Source: CAZEJK01 sp964512045
GTDB lineage: Bacteria > Acidobacteriota > Thermoanaerobaculia > Thermoanaerobaculales > Sulfomarinibacteraceae
Reading direction: 5' to 3'
NCBI GenBank assembly: GCA_964512045.1
Contig: CAZEJK010000248.1
Location: 1 to 7,707 of the forward strand
DNA: 7,707 bases
In this document: positions 5,846-7,707 of the stretch, piece by piece
Layout of the letters: every line of letters starts with the position of its first letter
How positions within the stretch are numbered: position 1 is the stretch's first letter
Program-made: the position numbers and the translations under genes
Notes under the pieces: generated by a model
Told to the model about the DNA's origin: nothing
What the model saw: the letters and a program-made list of their open reading frames with translations, nothing else
The model's database searches: none

Positions 5846-7465
5846 ATGCGACAGCGTGACGGCCTGGACAACGAGACTCTCGACGCAGTGCTGCAGACCT
5901 TGACGACGGTGGCCGAGCGGCGGCTCGGCAAGGAGGTCCGTCTGGGGCTTGACGAGCGCTCCGAGTTTCCCACCGAGCTGGTCGAGGAGCTGCTCGGCCC
6001 CGAGGTGGGGCTCCACCTGCTGTTCCTGCCGGAGGATGTGGGCGGCCTCGGTGGCGGTGCGCGTGACCTTTTCCGGGTGTCCGAGGAGATGGCGCGGGTC
6101 GATCTCGGCGTGGCCACGGCGTTCCTGGCAATCGCCCTCGGCGTCGATCCGATCGTGGTCGGCGGCACCCCGCAACAACGCCAGCATTGGTTGTCACGGA
6201 TCGCCGACGAAGGGCTGATCGTCGCCTACGGTGTCACCGAGGCGGCCGCGGGCAGCAACGTGGCAAACCTCGCCACCGTGGCCACACCGGTCCGCGCCGA
6301 TGACGGATCGATCCGTGCCTACCGGCTGAACGGCACCAAGCAGTTCATCTCCAACGGGGGCGTGGCGCAGCTGTACACGATTCTCGCGAAGACCGAAGGT
6401 GGACCGTCGTTCTTCGTGATCGAGCGCGAGACGCCTGGCCTGTCGGTTGGGCCCTCGGAGCACAAGCACGGCATCCGCGCGTCGAACACGACGCAAGTGA
6501 TCCTCGAGGACGTGGAGGTGCCGGCCGACCATCTGCTCGGCGAGGTCGAGGGGGAGGGTCTGCATCAGGCGAACAAGGTGTTCGGTTACACGCGCCTGAT
6601 GGTGGCTGCGTTCGGCCTCGGCGCCGGTGAGGAGGCTCTACAGCGTGCGATCGTGTACGCGACCGAGAGGGAGCAGTTCGGCGAGCCGCTGATCGCCAAG
6701 CAGGGATTCACCCACAAGCTGCTGGTGCCGCATGTCGTGCGCCTCGAGGCGGCGCGAGCGTATGTCGACTCGGTGGCCGAGCGCCTCGACAACGGCGAGG
6801 AGGGCCTGCAGGTGGAAGGAGCGATCGCCAAGCTGTTTGCCACCGAGGCCGGCAACGCCGCGGCCGACGCGGCCCTGCAGGCGCACGGCGGGTACGGTTA
6901 CACGCATGAGTACGAGGTGGAGAAGATCCGTCGCGACGTTCGGATCACGACCATCTACGAGGGGACGTCGGAGATCCAGCAGAGCATCATCGGCACCAAC
7001 CGCTGGCGTTCGACCGTCCGCAGCAAAGGGGCGTTTTATCGTGAAATGGCTGCGGAGGTTCGCGCGCTCGACGGCCCCGGCTGTGCTCTGACCGCCGACG
7101 CGGTGGAGGCCCTCGCCGAGACGGTGCTGACGTGTCATAGCAAGCGTCTGCCCAAGGAGCAGTACGTGCTGTTCGAGCTGGCTCGCCTGATCGCGGAGGC
7201 GGAGACTGGGGTGGAGCTGGCGCGCGCCGCGAGCAAACGCGACGAGGCGTGGTACGCCGCGTGCGCCCGCCTGCACGCCCGCGCCGTGGCCCGAGATGTG
7301 GCGGTCACCGGGCAGCGGCTCCTGATCGGCACCAACCGGCTCACCAGGGACGAGCTCGCCGCCTGGCGCGCCGCGGTTCGCAACGAGGCGCTGCTGGCAG
7401 CGGCATCCGGAGAGCTCGCGGACCTCAACACCGTCGCTGCGGCTCTGACCGAGTGGAGGCGGTGA
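5846..7465 (+). CDS. Acyl-CoA dehydrogenase with long C-terminal extension
   Basis: FAD flavoproteins of this family oxidise acyl-CoA thioesters to 2-enoyl-CoA and pass electrons to electron-transfer flavoprotein. With the chosen start the product has 539 residues. The N-terminal helical domain (about 5-120) includes FLPEDVGGLGGG. The middle beta domain has VAYGVTEAAAGSN at 126-138 and HGIR at 208-211. The C-terminal helical domain contains REQFGEP at 275-281, the HGGYGYTHEYEVEKIRRD motif, and IYEGTSEIQ with Glu372, which aligns with the catalytic base of medium-chain enzymes. Residues about 390-539 form an extra, mostly helical, Ala/Glu/Arg-rich region resembling in size and position the C-terminal domain of VLCAD/ACAD9-type enzymes. 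ATG 5846 is preferred over longer starts because of the GGAGGA before it and because the upstream extension is Arg-rich and unlike the family. Substrate chain length cannot be told. The gene is likely transcribed separately from rsmB. Confidence 0.93.
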   Translation: MRQRDGLDNETLDAVLQTLTTVAERRLGKEVRLGLDERSEFPTELVEELLGPEVGLHLLFLPEDVGGLGGGARDLFRVSEEMARVDLGVATAFLAIALGVDPIVVGGTPQQRQHWLSRIADEGLIVAYGVTEAAAGSNVANLATVATPVRADDGSIRAYRLNGTKQFISNGGVAQLYTILAKTEGGPSFFVIERETPGLSVGPSEHKHGIRASNTTQVILEDVEVPADHLLGEVEGEGLHQANKVFGYTRLMVAAFGLGAGEEALQRAIVYATEREQFGEPLIAKQGFTHKLLVPHVVRLEAARAYVDSVAERLDNGEEGLQVEGAIAKLFATEAGNAAADAALQAHGGYGYTHEYEVEKIRRDVRITTIYEGTSEIQQSIIGTNRWRSTVRSKGAFYREMAAEVRALDGPGCALTADAVEALAETVLTCHSKRLPKEQYVLFELARLIAEAETGVELARAASKRDEAWYAACARLHARAVARDVAVTGQRLLIGTNRLTRDELAAWRAAVRNEALLAAASGELADLNTVAAALTEWRR

Positions 7466-7606
7466 GCGCGAGGTTCAGCGGCGAGCTGTCGGCGTTGCCA
7501 TCCAGTCGGAGCCGTATCTGGGTCCGCAACGCGGCGTGACCACCGGGTGCCCTTCCGCTCGCCGTCCCGCCACGCGGTGCCGGCCCCGGCCGCCGCAGCC
7601 CCAACC
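7466..7606 (+). other. Intergenic stretch after the acyl-CoA dehydrogenase, no gene recognised
   Basis: A GTG at 7462 overlaps the dehydrogenase stop but opens only a 25-residue frame ending at 7539, with no recognisable content. No clear hairpin followed by a T-run was found, so there is no visible intrinsic terminator. The second half is very C/G-rich (7551-7606). Confidence 0.5.
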
Positions 7607-7707
7607 ATGACCGCCAATCCCGCGAACGCGCCCGCTACCGCGAAGCCGCCGCCCAGCACCGCCAAGCCCTCTCCGCCCACGAAACCCGAAATGCCGGAAT
7701 CTCTGGG
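7607..7707 (+). CDS. Possible N-terminus of a Pro/Ala/Thr-rich protein, cut by window edge
   Basis: ATG 7607 opens a frame that runs off the right edge after 33 full codons. The residues are almost all Pro, Ala, Thr, Lys and Ser (for example ATAKPPPSTAKP), like a flexible N-terminal linker. The third codon positions are GC-rich, as in the neighbouring genes. No Shine-Dalgarno precedes the ATG, and the frame is open back to the dehydrogenase stop, with GTG 7547 and 7577 as other starts. The opposite strand is also open and would read as Gly/Ala-rich. No function can be assigned, and it may not be a gene. Confidence 0.3.
   Translation, partial: MTANPANAPATAKPPPSTAKPSPPTKPEMPESL

Noticed and set aside
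7135..7680. 181-codon minus-strand frame with a hydrophobic Gly/Ala N-terminus
   Set aside because: It overlaps the end of the acyl-CoA dehydrogenase for over 300 bp, and its hydrophobic start is simply the complement of Pro/Ala-rich, C-rich sequence. The rest has no domain-like pattern.

Overview
This is a GC-rich (about 65% by eye) bacterial chromosomal window holding three complete housekeeping or metabolic genes, one very large signalling gene cut by the left edge, and an uncertain gene start at the right edge. Eukaryotic-type Ser/Thr kinases carrying TPR and WD40 repeats, together with high GC, suggest a large-genome environmental lineage such as Acidobacteriota, Planctomycetota or Myxococcota. 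This is inference; no rRNA or other marker fixes the taxon. I saw no tRNA, CRISPR array, insertion sequence or phage gene.

Layout. From 3374 down to the left edge, the minus strand carries one uninterrupted 1124-codon reading frame without its C-terminus. It encodes TPR, an RD-type Ser/Thr kinase, TPR, a block of about seven WD40 blades, a helical module, and the start of another WD40 blade. A 55-bp divergent gap separates it from fmt (3430-4365, plus strand; methionyl-tRNA formyltransferase). Fmt overlaps rsmB (4349-5632; 16S rRNA m5C967 methyltransferase) by 17 bp. After a 213-bp gap with its own promoter-like elements and a good Shine-Dalgarno comes an acyl-CoA dehydrogenase with a C-terminal extension of about 150 residues (best start 5846, end 7465). 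The last 242 bp hold no convincing gene, except a possible Pro/Ala-rich N-terminus beginning at 7607 and running off the edge.

How the genes relate. fmt and rsmB form a conserved translation pair: one formylates the initiator tRNA, the other modifies the small-subunit rRNA. The usual partner def (peptide deformylase) is not upstream; the divergent kinase is there instead. The acyl-CoA dehydrogenase is probably an independent fatty-acid or branched-chain beta-oxidation unit. The kinase looks like a large cytosolic signalling scaffold, since no membrane segment is visible in the part present. Its substrate cannot be read from this window.

The most unusual material is in the kinase: a long acidic activation segment, an insert just before the catalytic loop, a degenerate glycine loop, and a helical module between WD40 blocks. 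I do not see evidence for an entirely new multi-gene system.
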